A stretch of DNA of 64,000 nt from Polytrichum commune (lineage: Eukaryota; Streptophyta; Polytrichopsida; Polytrichales; Polytrichaceae): positions 19,034,001 through 19,098,000 of the forward strand of contig OX485806.1 in the NCBI GenBank assembly GCA_950295325.1, in the 5' to 3' direction. A model generated the notes under the pieces. It was not told where the DNA came from. It worked only from the letters and a program-made list of their open reading frames with translations, and searched no databases. The position numbers and the translations under genes are program-made. Shown piece by piece: positions 12,061 to 24,225 of the stretch (the stretch's first letter is position 1; every line of letters begins with the position of its first letter).

Positions 12061-13440
12061 ATGGATATAAACATGGGCTCCAAGGAGAGCAAGCATGAAT
12101 GAAGGGCCTCATTTGTTCGCATGCTAATTCACTTTTTAAAAGGTAGACGAGTCTATAAAAAACACTAACACTAAACCACCAACTTATTGAACTTTTGTAA
12201 GAGGATTGAATGCGAGACTTTAAAAACTTAGATATGTAGGATTTGTAAAAGATAGGGTTTAGAAGATAGGGTTTTGGTCAATGAATGAACTTATTGTGAG
12301 CCTCAAATTTGCCTCCAACAGCAAAGAGGCTCACAATTGAAGGTTTTCAGCAAAAACATTAGATTACTAGTAGGAAAAATTAACCAAAGAACTATTTAGA
12401 TTAAGATGGCTTTGAAAGAAAGATCCTATGATGTTGGTTAGGTGTGTTTTACCCTTGGGGTAAGAATCTTGAAAATAAGTAGACAATGGGGTTTGTTTTC
12501 ACCATTCAAAGGGAGGGACCCTTTGGTGAGTGGGAAAAATGAAAGGATCAAACCCTTCATTTTAAGAAAGATAAAAATCTCTTTTTCTCTTCAAAATTTT
12601 CTCTTCACTTCGCACGGCGTAACCCTCTAAAATACTAGTTAGAAAAAATAAAATTTCTCCCCCTTAACAAAAAAAATATCAAAAATTCACTCTCTATATT
12701 TCATTGTGGGTGTAAGCTATGTTCTTGTAGTTAAAATTATTGTGAGTAAGGTAGTGTATTTTTTAACACACGTCTAAGTTGCTGCCCCATTTTCATTCCA
12801 GTGTAGTAGATGCATAATTTTTAATTTAGTTCTCTGATTTTGAGCAAATTTTGCTCTTAAAGTTAGCTTTTCAACAAGCCTTAACCTATTGAAATTAGAG
12901 TTAATGAATAGAAGTTATGAGTGTTTGAATGAAGATATCTTAATTGCCTTTCAATTTGTAAGCTCTGACTTTGTAATCTCATATCTTCTAGAAAAAAACA
13001 TAAAGTCTCTTCAATCTTTGATGAAGTTATAAATTTTGTTTTAAAGCTTTTAAAAAGTATAATATTCTTGAAATCAGAGTTAGAGAGTAGAAGTTATAAG
13101 TGTTTGAGTGAAGGTCCTTCAACTACCTTTCAATTTGTAAGCATCGACTTTGCAAGCTCATATTTGAAAGATAAAATATGCAGTTGCTTTGATATTTTGA
13201 AAAGTTATAGGTCTTGTTGTTAATTTTCAAGAAAAAAAAATTGTTTCATTTGAAGCTTTTAAGCAAAAGTTGTGGATATTCAAGTGGATGGATATTTATT
13301 GCCTTAGAATCCCAAGGCTAGCTTTCCAAAATCATTGAATATTTAAGTATCATTTTTGTCAACATATTTTCTTATTAATTAATTATTATCCAATAAATAA
13401 TTAATTAAGTAAATGAGTAAGTAATGAATGTAAATTTAGG
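12061..13440. other. AT-rich intergenic stretch
   Basis: I see no supported gene. Two related ~130-bp segments, at about 12890-13050 and 13070-13230, repeat the phrases 'agagttaatgaatagaagttat' / 'gagttagagagtagaagttat' and 'ctttcaatttgtaagc', so part of it is a degenerate tandem duplication. Confidence 0.5.
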
Positions 13441-14182
13441 TAAAAGGAGGCCTATCGCCAATCGGGTCCCATTCACCAAGGTGTTTTTACAATTAATCTA
13501 ATATTCGTTATTTGAGGAATGTATAGATTATTTATCCATCTAATGATGAAGAAGTCCGTCCATTCAAGGTTGAAAGACACGAGTAGGTATCGTTGGTGGC
13601 CAATAGTTGAAGTGCGGATTGACGCTCGTGGCTTGAAGTAGGGGTTTCGCACCAACCATTACCAAACCTAGATAGAAGTAAACCGGTAAATTTTTTAACC
13701 TTACATTCTTCAATTTAGGAATGGAGGGAGCGTGACAAAGGTAAATCCTAATCCAACCCAACTATTCATGTAAGGCTAGGGGTTATCACCCATCTAACCG
13801 CCGAAGGGGGACCCCAACTCCCATGTGTGTGAAGCCTCTCGGTTAAGTGTTGTGGTAGTATCTTTCCGTTCATAGCTCGTCCGTGTGTGATGAAATCGAG
13901 TTAATCTCCGGCATGATCACTCTGCGTGTTGTAAGCGGTAAGGTGGGAGTAATGATCCATAAAACTACTATCGTATTATTGGCCCCAAGGGTTGGAGGTA
14001 ATGATCTAACCCTTGAAGTTTGTACAATAGGTTGAACATACATATTGTCTTAAATCCTGGTCCCATTAAGTTGAATCTTCATGATCAAATTGTGTTAAAC
14101 TAATTAACAACCAACAAAATTTGTATAACCCCTATAGATAAAAAACCAACCAAGAATTTAACTTAGAGAATTGACACTACCA

Positions 14183-14197
14183 CTTCTGATACCAAGA
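14183..14197 (-). other. initiator-Met-tRNA primer-binding-site remnant
   Basis: On the minus strand this reads TTGGTATCAGA, the classic primer-binding site of plant LTR retrotransposons (3' end of initiator tRNA-Met). The surrounding 13440-14900 has no ORF and no paired LTR that I can find, so it would be a decayed internal fragment. The motif is short and could be chance. Confidence 0.3.
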
Positions 14198-15084
14198 TCG
14201 GAGGGTATTTGTGTTAATCGACTTTCAAGAGACCCGCACAGAGCCTTGAAGGGTTCGGGTTAGGGTGTGCACCAAATAGGTAGGTGGTGATGCCATAAAC
14301 TATGAACTTAATAATTTAGGTTTTGTTTCATCAACCATAAACTAAGAAGGAAGGTTGGGAGAGTGGTACTTAATTACAATCCTCATGTTTAGAGAATTTA
14401 TTTCATAAAAGATAAAGAATTAGATGTGGCCCAATTGACTAAGCAAGTCCACTCGTTATTCCATTAATTCGAGCAAATTTAAGAATAACTAAAAGCCATA
14501 CACAGAAGGTGTAGACTAGGTTATTTCATTCATTAGGCTTAGGTTGCCTTGATCCCAATGCTGGTGCATCTACACGTAGACTAGGATAATTATAGCATTT
14601 GATTAAAAAATTTGATGTAGCTTAGATAGTCATCTGAGGTACTTAAGATCTAGGTACAACTTACCCAAAGAATACGACGACATTACCAATTCCCTCTACA
14701 AACCGAAGCACTCATGAAATATCATAACATTCGGATTCGACTTGGGCACCTGCTAAGGCAGGCCACCCTCACCGAAGGGCTTGTGCAGTACTTTTAAGCT
14801 CCCTCGGAGGGGGTGCCCCAAAGCACCACACTCATCCATCGCCCATGACAATATTTGTTCACTTATTTATAAGAAATGCCATAATATGATACTAAATTTA
14901 CATAAATATACGTAATATCTTTGTGTAGGCATTGGCATGGGTGTGAGTGACATGCGCTAGTGTGGGGTACTTTCTAGGTGGGGATCATGTGGTTGGCCGG
15001 GGTGGCAAAGAGGGAGCTTCTGTTCACAACTCATTTGAAGTCCACCTGATGCATATGAATGTATTTTTGGATCTTCAATATATA

Positions 15085-15735
15085 TTTGAGGAACCGCCTC
15101 ATACATGGAGATGTGTCTCTCAGTCCAGACTTTCACATCACAAAACACATCGGCAGAAGCTTTTCGAGTACTACTTATGCGCCCTGGAAATGAAATAATC
15201 GAGTTGATCAAGGGGATCTGCAATTATTCACGTGTGTGGCAGCTGCACATTGGCTGCTACCCATAGCAACAAACGAACTCGAGACACTTGTAGAATTCTG
15301 CGGCTTGTCACTTAGTTCTCTATCACAAATCTTTTCGCAAAGATTAAGGATCGATCTCAATGCACTGGTCTCACCGCTTGCTATAAACTCGACCGCTGGG
15401 AATTAATACAGGGCATCATGATCGATGAAGTCGACATTGCTGATGACTCCCTTTGCACATCACTCTGGCAAACTGTTTCTGCAAAGTACCATGGCAATTG
15501 CAAGGTCCGTATGAATGTGAGGATGACTTTGATCTGAAGCTGGCTGTGCCTCTGCCCAGCTCCTTTCAGTAGTGAATAACTCAATTTATATTGATTATCA
15601 TAAGTTAGCCGAAGAAACTGCAGTTGACGAACTGACGACGTCACTTGCGCTTGGCGTCACCAAGCTGATGGAAGTTCAGTTTCCAGCACTTGAAGATCAT
15701 GGAATTGAGTTATTTGATGCAAAGCATTAGACATG
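15085..15735 (+). pseudogene. fourth, longer copy of repeat family R1 (gene remnant)
   Basis: The first ~230 bp align with the R1 copies at 1566-2110 (gtctctcagtccag, acacatcggcagaag, tactacttatgcgccctgga, ataatcgagttg). Unlike the others it continues into text that looks formerly coding in alternating frames: a stretch reading DRWELIQGIMIDEVDIADDS, then LAVPLPSSFQ, then LAEETAVDELTTSLALGVTK and LMEVQFPALEDHG before a stop near 15730. Frames change several times. It is best read as a decayed gene, possibly multi-exon; I do not recognise the parent. Confidence 0.45.
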
Positions 15736-16555
15736 ACCCTGTCCGAACTCCTGAACATTTCTGATCAAGTTCAGTCTATAATTTGTTGGGATTTTGTAGT
15801 TGCATGCAGACTCGTGCAAAGTGAGTGAGCATTACTTGTCACAGGACTTGACATGTATCTGAGATTCACATCGTTTTGGAGACCTTAAGAGCTAGGCTTT
15901 CAGGTTTACTTTTTAATAAATAGATTTCTTGCTACAAGGTGCCTGGCATACAGGGCAAAGTAAACAGCTATGATTGACGTTACTAAATTTGGACAAAGGA
16001 TGAAATTCTGTTCAGAAATAACAATGCGTATGAGTGTAGTGGTTGTGCTGTCGATATGTGCACAATGCATTCTAACAAGTTATTGGGGAGAGGAAAACAG
16101 GAGGAAAACTACAAGCACAGGTTGGTTATCCTATTTATCTATACTTTAAGGAGTAATTTGGTCACTGTAGATGTGTGTTTATTACAGACAACATAGTATA
16201 CATGTAACCAAAACGTGATTAAAACAAGAGATGTGGTCTAGTACATCTAAGACAAGTTTCTGCCATTCCTATTATAGGAATGTGTGAGTTCTGGAAGATC
16301 TTTCAAGCCAAATTGTGCATCTTAATTGTTTTGTTGTATAGTGCATGCGAAAACTATGATATAAGCAACTCTGGACAAAGTTCGTGATGTGTTGAAAACC
16401 AAACAATGCATATGAAAGTCTTAGTTGCAACTTGCATTGTCAATACATGCACGTTGTAAAACAAATTATTTTGGGGAAGAATATCCAATGCGAAGGATAA
16501 CCACTCTTATTATACATGCTTCGAGCAACAATGTGGTCTGAATATGATCACTCTA

Positions 16556-17628
16556 CACCCTAACCTTGATAATGTCACACCCTCCGTTTCACCAAAAAGT
16601 GTGATATAAACAAGGTGTGACATACTTGATAATGTCACATTTTGTGCATAATGTGATATTATCAAAAAATATGTAGAAAATCAAAATAAAATTACAATTT
16701 TAAAAATATATAACAAATACGAGACTTCAATGTTTTTGAATGTAAAATCTAATTCAAAATTGTGAATAACAACAAGAGCACATCATAATGTGTCATTGAG
16801 ATCAGGTAAAGACCTCTCACTAGAGACAAAGAAGCTTCTAATGTCACATTGTTTTGTTGATGTTAAATGTGCAACACCAATTCTAATGAGTTTGTCGTGG
16901 ATTTTTTCCATTTCTAACAACTCATGAGTGCTGAAAATCTGAGAACCTTGGCTAGCCATAAAATTCAAAACATCTTTAGCATATTTTTGTGCATCGCTTA
17001 GCTTCACTACTTTAGACTCATCATCATTGCTATCAACAATCAATGGGTCCACTTCCATGGAATCAAGAACCTGTTTGCCATCTTGCACTAATTGCACAAG
17101 CTCCTCAGTAGAAAATTCCACCTCAAAATCATCTTCACCTTACAAGGTCTTCAACACCGAACTGATTCAACAAGCCTCAAAGCTTCAAAAGTACCATTTA
17201 GGAAGAAACCTTGTGGATGCAGCAGTTTGTTGAGGAGAGCGGCAAGAAGATGAGGGGCAGAGCGGTGTGTGGAGCGGCGAGAGGAGAGAGCATACAATGC
17301 AGGCGGAGCTGCGAGAAGTTGATCTACGAGAGAAACCGTTGCTTCTTCGGCACATGAGATTCAAGATTCAAGAACCCAAGATTCAAGCGGAAGCATGTGA
17401 AGATGCCGACGTCATCCATAGAATTTGTTGTCCATCCGGCCTTTTTTCATCCATGTTACTTGTTATTATCACACTTACACTACAATTTTTTTATTTTAAA
17501 TGTGACATTATCAAGGGTGATAGTGATAATAACAAGGGAGTTTTACACTATGGAAATCGGTTTCAAACTTTTAGGTGACAATATCAAGGTGTTCTATTAA
17601 CAAGTGTGATATTATCAAGGTTAGGGTG
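16556..17628 (-). mobile_element. pogo/Tigger-like DNA transposon, deleted copy B
   Basis: The left end CACCCTAACCTTGATAAT and the right end ATTATCAAGGTTAGGGTG are a perfect 18-bp inverted pair, flanked by TA at 16554-16555 and 17629-17630. The left 600 bp (16556-17143) is nearly identical to copy A, including the transposase C-terminal frame. It has one rather than two 60-bp subterminal units. The middle (17145-17445) differs from copy A and is richer in G and purines. Its neighbour at about 18000 preserves a related empty site, supporting insertion at a TA dinucleotide. Confidence 0.85.
16783..17143 (-). pseudogene. transposase C-terminal remnant of copy B
   Basis: About 112 codons match the tail of the copy A transposase frame from FSTEELVQLVQDG to SLPDLNDTL, but keep roughly ten codons (NDDESKVVKL) that copy A lost. 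The TIRNCW signature and everything upstream are absent, replaced by unrelated sequence. It cannot encode an active enzyme. Confidence 0.75.
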
Positions 17629-18036
17629 TATATGCATGTTTTTTTCAAATAATGGAACTTTGTACATGTAACAAAAAAATTGTTCTTTTCAAGATAAGTA
17701 GTCCAATTATTTGGCAAGTTTGTGCCATTTTAATCATGAGCTTGTTGACAACACAATATGTATATAGTTTCATTCTAATTAAAAGTCATGCATAATTCTA
17801 GAATTATTTGATACCCAACCTTTATGTGCCAAAAAAGTAGATTTGAGAAAATCTAGATGAAAAGGTGATTTGCTCGGGATCAATGATCCTAATAAAAATA
17901 AATTGTGGCAGTGACATTACTTGAGATGTGAAAATAAGAGCAAATGATAGCAACCCTAATTTTAATACATACTTTGAGAAGCAATGTGGTCTAAACATGA
18001 TCACTCTAAATGGGTGTTTCCCACAAACAACATAGT

Positions 18037-18275
18037 GTACAATCACTAGAAGTAAACTTGTCCATTACAACCATCCGTTGCGACTTGGCCATTGCAACTC
18101 ATGACAAGAAAATGCAATCATTTTGGTTGTAACCTGAAAGTTTGGTTGCAGTTTTGGACAATTTACAATCAAAATCCTCTTGTTGATGTGTTTATGCATT
18201 TTATCGCCATGGGTTGCAATGGCCAAGTCCCAACAAATGATTGTAATGGACAAGTTTACTTTTGGTGAATGTGCA
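18037..18275. mobile_element. foldback element with 66-bp inverted arms
   Basis: The arm 18051-18116 pairs with 18196-18261 with only a few mismatches (both contain cttgtccattacaa and cttggccattgcaa or their complements). Weaker pairing extends outward to about 18037 and 18275. The 79-bp loop has no ORF. The structure suits a foldback MITE. Confidence 0.75.
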
Positions 18276-18885
18276 TGCAACAACAACGTATTTACTTTGA
18301 CAAGATATGTAGTCCATATCTAATGCAAGTTTGCTATCATTTCTATCATGGTTTGGACCCATTCATAGAACAAGTACATGTGTATACAATTTTCACTATG
18401 TCCAAATTTAATGCATAAATCTTGATTTACTTCATCCAAAATTAAATTTGAATTGGGTATGTTGAAATGGGGTTGTTTTCATCATGGGTACCGAGCTTGT
18501 GAGCATACTAGAGACGGCATGAGCCGTAGTCCTTTTGCTTGCATACTAAACATGTATAAATCATCTTCAATGGTATTGTTCATGCCATTAAACTTATAGG
18601 ACACTTGTAACCAAACGCACTAGGATATGATTACCTATAGGAGATTGTTAGAACACACTAGTCAACACGACCACAAAAACACACACAAAAGTGTTGGCTA
18701 AGTTGTTTAATTCATTCAAGTGGCAAAGATTATTAATTCCAACACAAAGCTGATACCTTGGTCCTTTTCATGTTTGCGATGAAAAATCTAATTTTGATAG
18801 GTCATGTGACCATGTGATGCGTCGATGTGGTTGTTTTAACAAACTATGTGGTTGATTTAACAACTCCCTACATATATACTACAGT

Positions 18886-18926
18886 ATATATATATATATA
18901 TATATGTATGTATATATGTATATATG
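18886..18926. repeat. TA microsatellite
   Basis: A run of alternating TA/TATATG dinucleotides. Confidence 0.9.
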
Positions 18927-19904
18927 AACATTATAGATGTCACACTCGTCACTCACACGTTTGGACGACCCGGCATTCAATGAGGTCGAGTTTGATCTTG
19001 AATTTTGGAGATTCGAGTGAGTGAGGTGATCCGCTTAATTGTTCAATACTAGTACATAATCATGGAACTCCTCCTTCAATGAGATTTTGACATCCCTAGT
19101 TTTTGATGGGATAGCTTGAGGTACGTGGAACTTATGTCATTATAAGTGCGCCACGCTTGGTGACGCCTTTGTGATATATCGACCTTCGATGGGGTTGCAT
19201 TCAAAATTGTTGCCCTTTCACTGCAGCATTGGATCAGGTCCCTTTGATTGTGCCACCAAGTTAAGGCCGGTTTACACCATGGACCATGAAGTTGGACCAT
19301 GGAAGATGGTCTTTTTTCATGGTCCAAATTGATGGTCCAACTTCCATGGTTCAACTTTTATGGTCTGATTTTTTAACAAATCAATTTATAATTTTTTTGG
19401 GTTTTTTGTTAGGTGTAAACCGAATGTGGATGAAGAGGAATGACCACGCACCAAAAAGTTAATGTGTTGAGTTATCTAATATTTTCCCTAAAAAGGGTAG
19501 TTTTGCAAAAATTAAAGAAAAAGTCAAGTTTGACCATTCTCTTGTCTTCTCTTGTCTTCATCTTCTTTTCCCTAAAAATAATTTCATTAAATGTTTTTCT
19601 ATAACAACATTTCTCTACTATGGGCCCTTGCATTTTTCTACTAGAGCACTTTGCCTCTCCCATTGCAAAATATGTGCGACCATGTCAGTGGAAAATGTAG
19701 GCTTTAAAATATGTCTTTTGGGGACCTCGAACTCCATGGTCACTCCGACATTTTTCCCTTGGTGTAAACCAAAGTGGTCTCGAGACAAGTTCAACAACCA
19801 ATCACAAATCTTACAGGATCTTGGGACGACTTCCTGGTCCATGGCGTAAACATCCCCTTACTCTCCACTACAAAATAGAAAAGCTGGAAAATTAATTAAG
19901 GTGT

Positions 19905-20735
19905 TGCTTTCATACCTCATCTTTTGTATAATTGCAAAATTTGCAATTACATAAATTGTGAGGCTAACTTCTAAGTGTATCTTCTTGGTGGAAATCAAAA
20001 GTCCAAAAGTATGTGGTTCTAGTGTGGACACATCCAAACTCTACATACAATTTTGACCGTTGGATCAAATCAAATTTATATGTTCATGTAAGTAGCAAAT
20101 CATGTTTAATTAGGCAGATTCTCATTTCAAATTTCAAATATCAAAATCAATGTAGGACACCAAATAGCTAGAAATCAATATACATTTTTTCAGTTGCCAC
20201 CTTTTACATGATTGTAAAAATCAAAATTATAAAAATTCATAGGCTAGCTTTTAAGCGCATTTTGTTGGTGCGAAACAAAATTTCAAAAGTATGTGGTTCT
20301 ATTGTGGAAACATCCAACTCCATAGACAATTTTGACCGTTGGATTAAGTCGGTACCATTCTTTTTCTCATTTGGCCAACAAAACATCAATAAGACATATT
20401 GTCATTTCAAGTTGCAAAAATCAGAATAGATGTAGGGTACCCAAAAGCTGGAAATCAATGTGTTTATTTCAGCGGCCATCTTGTGTATTATAAGAAAATT
20501 CATAGCCACAAAAATTGGGATGCTAAGTGCATTCCCTTGGTGCAAAACAAACCAAGAGTATGTGACCTTACTGTAAAAACATCCAGCTTCATAGACACTT
20601 TAGACCGCTACATCAAATTAAGAATATTTGTATCATCACCATAGCATGTTGCAAATCAAGAGGATCAATGTCATTTCAACTTTTCAATGTTATAATCGAT
20701 GTAGGACGACAAATTGAAGATTCTACTTACCTCTT
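19905..20735. repeat. three tandem ~270-bp degenerate units
   Basis: Units of about 19905-20190, 20191-20465 and 20466-20735 share, in order: a 'gcaattacataaattg-gaggct' block, 'cttggtg-aaacaaa', 'agtatgtggttct-tgtgga', 'acatccaactccatagacaa', 'ttttgaccgttggatcaa', 'tcatttcaa' and 'gatgtaggacacc'. Stray partial copies lie at 24130-24225 and 24790-24870. No frame is conserved between units. Confidence 0.75.
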
Positions 20736-22780
20736 GATTGTGTTTAATATTGAACCCAAAATGGTTAATGTATTTTCCATACATATTTTGAGCACATAGC
20801 CCAATCTCATCACTTAACACATATGTTTTGGCTTTCATTCTTATCTATAAGCCTTGTCATACACCACTCAGATAGAGGTCTTTGATGAGAAGAGTGACCA
20901 CATAAGACGCATATACACCTTATGCATTAAGAATTGCCCTTCATTTCATTAAGAATTCTTTCAGTTTAAGGTATGTGGCTCTTATATGTGGTCACTATTC
21001 TTTGTTAAACGCATATTATTGAGTGGCATGTTAGCCCTTGGACGAACAAACTCTCTATTATAATGTTTGTAATGTTTCCTCAAGAAGTTGGTGTTTTCAG
21101 CTATTTATCTAGCAATAGGATTGGTAAGGTGGAAATGCCTACAACAAACACTTTGAGCACTTGAGATCCGTAACATGTATTAAACATTCCACAAAAATAT
21201 TCAAGGCATTAGCTAGTCCATGAGGAGGCTAGTGCACTTGGGTTTAGAAAATTTTGACATCGTGCAATTTAGATATGAGTTATTCTTATCATGGGGTCTT
21301 TTTAATTAAAATTAGTATTTGACTTTATGTGACATGAAAATTAGTGTGCCATGTTAATTAGAATTATATTTTATAACTTTTCATGTAGCACCAAGTGCCA
21401 TGTGACAACCTTTCTAGTTGCCATCCAAATAATGGTAAGAAGTCAATGTGGATCATCAAGGATGGATGGTATGGACCACACTAGATCAATTCTTTTGTGT
21501 AAATGTTCTCTTCCACTTATGATATGGTTGTATAAAATACAAAAACGATACATTGTAAATCCACATTTCTACATATCTACAACCGTATCAATGTGTATGT
21601 TTGACAAATCTCATTTGATGTTCAACTCTAAATCCAAAGTGTCGTGTGACATTTTCAAAAACAAAAATGAATGTCAATTGGGTGCAAGAACCGTGAAGTA
21701 CACAACTCCATTACCTTGCATAAGTTTAAGCGAAACTGAATCAAAACTATATACTAATTTTGAATTTTGTGATGGAAAAAATCATAAACATTTGAGAAAC
21801 ACATTGATCTACAAAGCCAAGCAATTTATGTTACCAAAATATTTTTCAAGAAAAGTCTACATATTTAAAAAGATGGTGCAAGTAGTGTGCAAGTAGATAT
21901 ATTAAACACAAAATTGTCTAGAATTGTTTTTGAACATGATAAGATTACATTGAATTGATGTTTTCCTAGAATTTTTTGTAATGATGCCCTCAAATTTATA
22001 ATGAATTCAAAGAACATGAAAAAAAATCTAACATCAAAATATTTAAGGTCATGAAATCTACATCCATAACCAGAATTAGCCATTACCTTTCTAGTGATGC
22101 TTTTAAAGATTTCATCTTGATATTTTATATTTGAGTACCTAACACAACAATAGAAGGCACTATGAAAAAAAAAACCAATTTATATAACACTTTGCTATTG
22201 CTTTTAGACGTTTAACCATAAAAATTATAGATTTAGTATGCCGGAGCACTTTTTCCGTATACTTGACTATGATTGCTCCCAAATGACATTTTCATTTTCT
22301 TCTAAATTGTCACCTCGATTTCACATGCCTAGTAGCACATGCCATTTCAATGTCTAACGTGTCAATTGATGTGTGCCTTGTTACTTCACAAGCCACACTA
22401 CATGTCCAAGTCTAGATTGTGCGTCAATTAACATGCATTTAGAAAGTAAATTACAATATGTATGTGCAAGTTTTTTCGTGTCAAATGTCAAAAAATTTGT
22501 CCAAAATACACACTAAACCGTATACCTTGTGGAGAAGAACTACATCATTTATGGTATTTATTGTCACTTACTATTTGGAGTTACGTTCGGCTATAACTTT
22601 TTACTATATATCTCAATTTTTTACCACCAAAGTTCAAGTTGGTTGTTTGGACACTATATAACATTAGCATCTTTACTTGGTAATAAATTGAAATAACAAT
22701 GAAATTTTATAACAATGAAAAATCCAAATAGTAAGTGATAGTATATACCGTAAACGGTGTACTCTTTTATAGGTATTTAC
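20736..22780. other. AT-rich intergenic stretch
   Basis: No supported gene. A 181-codon open frame at 21351-21896 lacks an ATG start and any recognisable motif, and its composition matches the surrounding AT-rich DNA. Confidence 0.4.
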
Positions 22781-22789
22781 TATCACATA

Positions 22790-23330
22790 CCCTATTTTGT
22801 GAAGGGCCTAAACTAGATGCCTAGAGGTCTCAAAAGGTCACGACCACTAATTGCTAAATATGATTCCAATCATCAATATAAGTAACTTTTAAAGTTAAAA
22901 ATTAACTACATTATAGCACTTAGAGTAGCACATTGGGATATCTTAGATGATAGTCCTGTATTTTACTATGCAAGGGGAAGATGTTTTTGAGCGTACTAAT
23001 GACAAGTGACACGTGTATACATTTTGGTATGCAAGTGGAAGATATTATTCTTGAACATACTAATGGCAAGTTTCATAAGTGTACACTTTAGTCAACTTGT
23101 AGACGATTGTGTAACATAAGCATGCACCTCATACCACTATTGAAGATACTCATGCCAAGCTACTAGTAAGCACACTTAAATGCCAAGTGTCATGAGGTGA
23201 CACTCATGGTGAAGTTGTTTATCATCAATGTAACCTACCATACGCCTAAAAAAATGTTACATGACACTATTACACATGTCACGATAAATACCATAAATGG
23301 TGTAGTGGTAAGACTAAACAATTCTCATGG
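22790..23330 (+). repeat. left arm of an inverted pair of ~0.6-kb segments
   Basis: Text such as 'ctagatgcctagaggtct', 'gtaacttt', 'tagagtagcacattggg', 'aagtggaagatattattctt', 'catactaatggcaag' and 'taccataaatggtgtag' recurs in reverse complement, in reverse order, at about 28770-29380. It is an old dispersed element in opposite orientation. Confidence 0.6.
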
Positions 23331-23491
23331 TAATCTTCTCAACTTGCACCATTTGTGAGCACGTGAAAGCATTTAAGGTCAATCGGAGGCTAGTGACGAT
23401 GAGGTGGTTTGACTACAATATCATATGTGTGAGATGTAAAACATGGGCCTCATGTTGTGCTGACATGAATTGATCGACTCCACAACCTTCT

Positions 23492-23697
23492 CCGGGAGAT
23501 TTTTTGGGCAAATATCGGTCAAAATCCAAGTGTTTATAAGTTCAACTTGTTACATGTTGTGATCTTTCAGATTTTCTTTATTAATTTGAGGTATATTCTC
23601 TAAATTCCTTTAAAACAATGGGTGAAGTCTTAAACTTCAACTAGTTATTTATCAAACTTCAACCGGTTCATCTATAACTAGCGGTTGGTTCTCCCCG
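23492..23697 (-). mobile_element. MITE family X, copy 2
   Basis: The inverted ends are ccgggagattttttgggc at the left and ttggttctccccg at the right. The interior is the reverse complement of the copies at 25581 and 25846 (aaccggttcatctataact, gaggtatattctctaaattcc). Confidence 0.7.
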
Positions 23698-23824
23698 TTC
23701 ATTGCTTCACAACACATTTACAAAAGAAAAACTGCAACGTGAGAGGGCTTTCAAGTAAAGGTAAGGTAAGCATGCTTTTTATATTGGTCACATTTTGTGA
23801 TCGAATGTATATTTATATATGAAT

Positions 23825-24190
23825 GATGCATGGTTAGTACGTGTGGATGTAAGAAAAGACATAAAAAGGATATGTGTTTACAAGAGATTGGACTCCGTGT
23901 TCAAAATGTATCAATTATTCTAGGTTCAATGGTCAACATGTGGGTGAAGGGGGGGACTCATATGAGCATTTCATGTTCATGAGAATTTTCACTTTGACAA
24001 TGACTCAAGATTTTCATGTGAGCTCCAAAAAATGTGATGAAAATGGCTACAATCATGATTGAGGATTACCAATCATTTCGCATTGATTGTGTGTATCATA
24101 TTCTACGAGAAAATGGATGTAGAGCTAAAGGTCTCCATTTAAGGTATGTTTATTTTTGTGGTCTTATTGCAGGCAACATTTCCAACTCCA
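23825..24190 (+). repeat. dispersed repeat Y, copy 1
   Basis: It matches 45490-45830 in the same orientation: acgtgtggatgtaa, aaaggatatgtgtt, caagagatt, ttctaggttcaatggtcaa, gaattttcactttgacaatg, atgtgagctcc, catattctac, ccatttaagg. It holds no conserved ORF. Confidence 0.6.
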
Positions 24191-24225
24191 CACAAACTTT
24201 TGGCCGTTGGATCGGGTCATGAATC

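Larger units (their letters stand above)
16120..18420. repeat. three degenerate tandem units, the middle one split by transposon B
   Basis: The same sequence theme recurs around 16120-16480, 16490-17960 and 17960-18420. It includes 'gtgtttattacagacaacatagtatacatgtaac', 'gtagtccaattatttggcaagtttgtgccat' and 'acttcgagcaacaatgtggtctgaatatgatcac' with changes in each unit. The uninterrupted third unit (gatcactctaaatgggtgttt) shows what the site of insertion of transposon B looked like. Confidence 0.6.

Noticed and set aside
21351..21896. 181-codon open frame
   Set aside because: It has no ATG start, no motif, and lies in AT-rich DNA where such openings can occur by chance.
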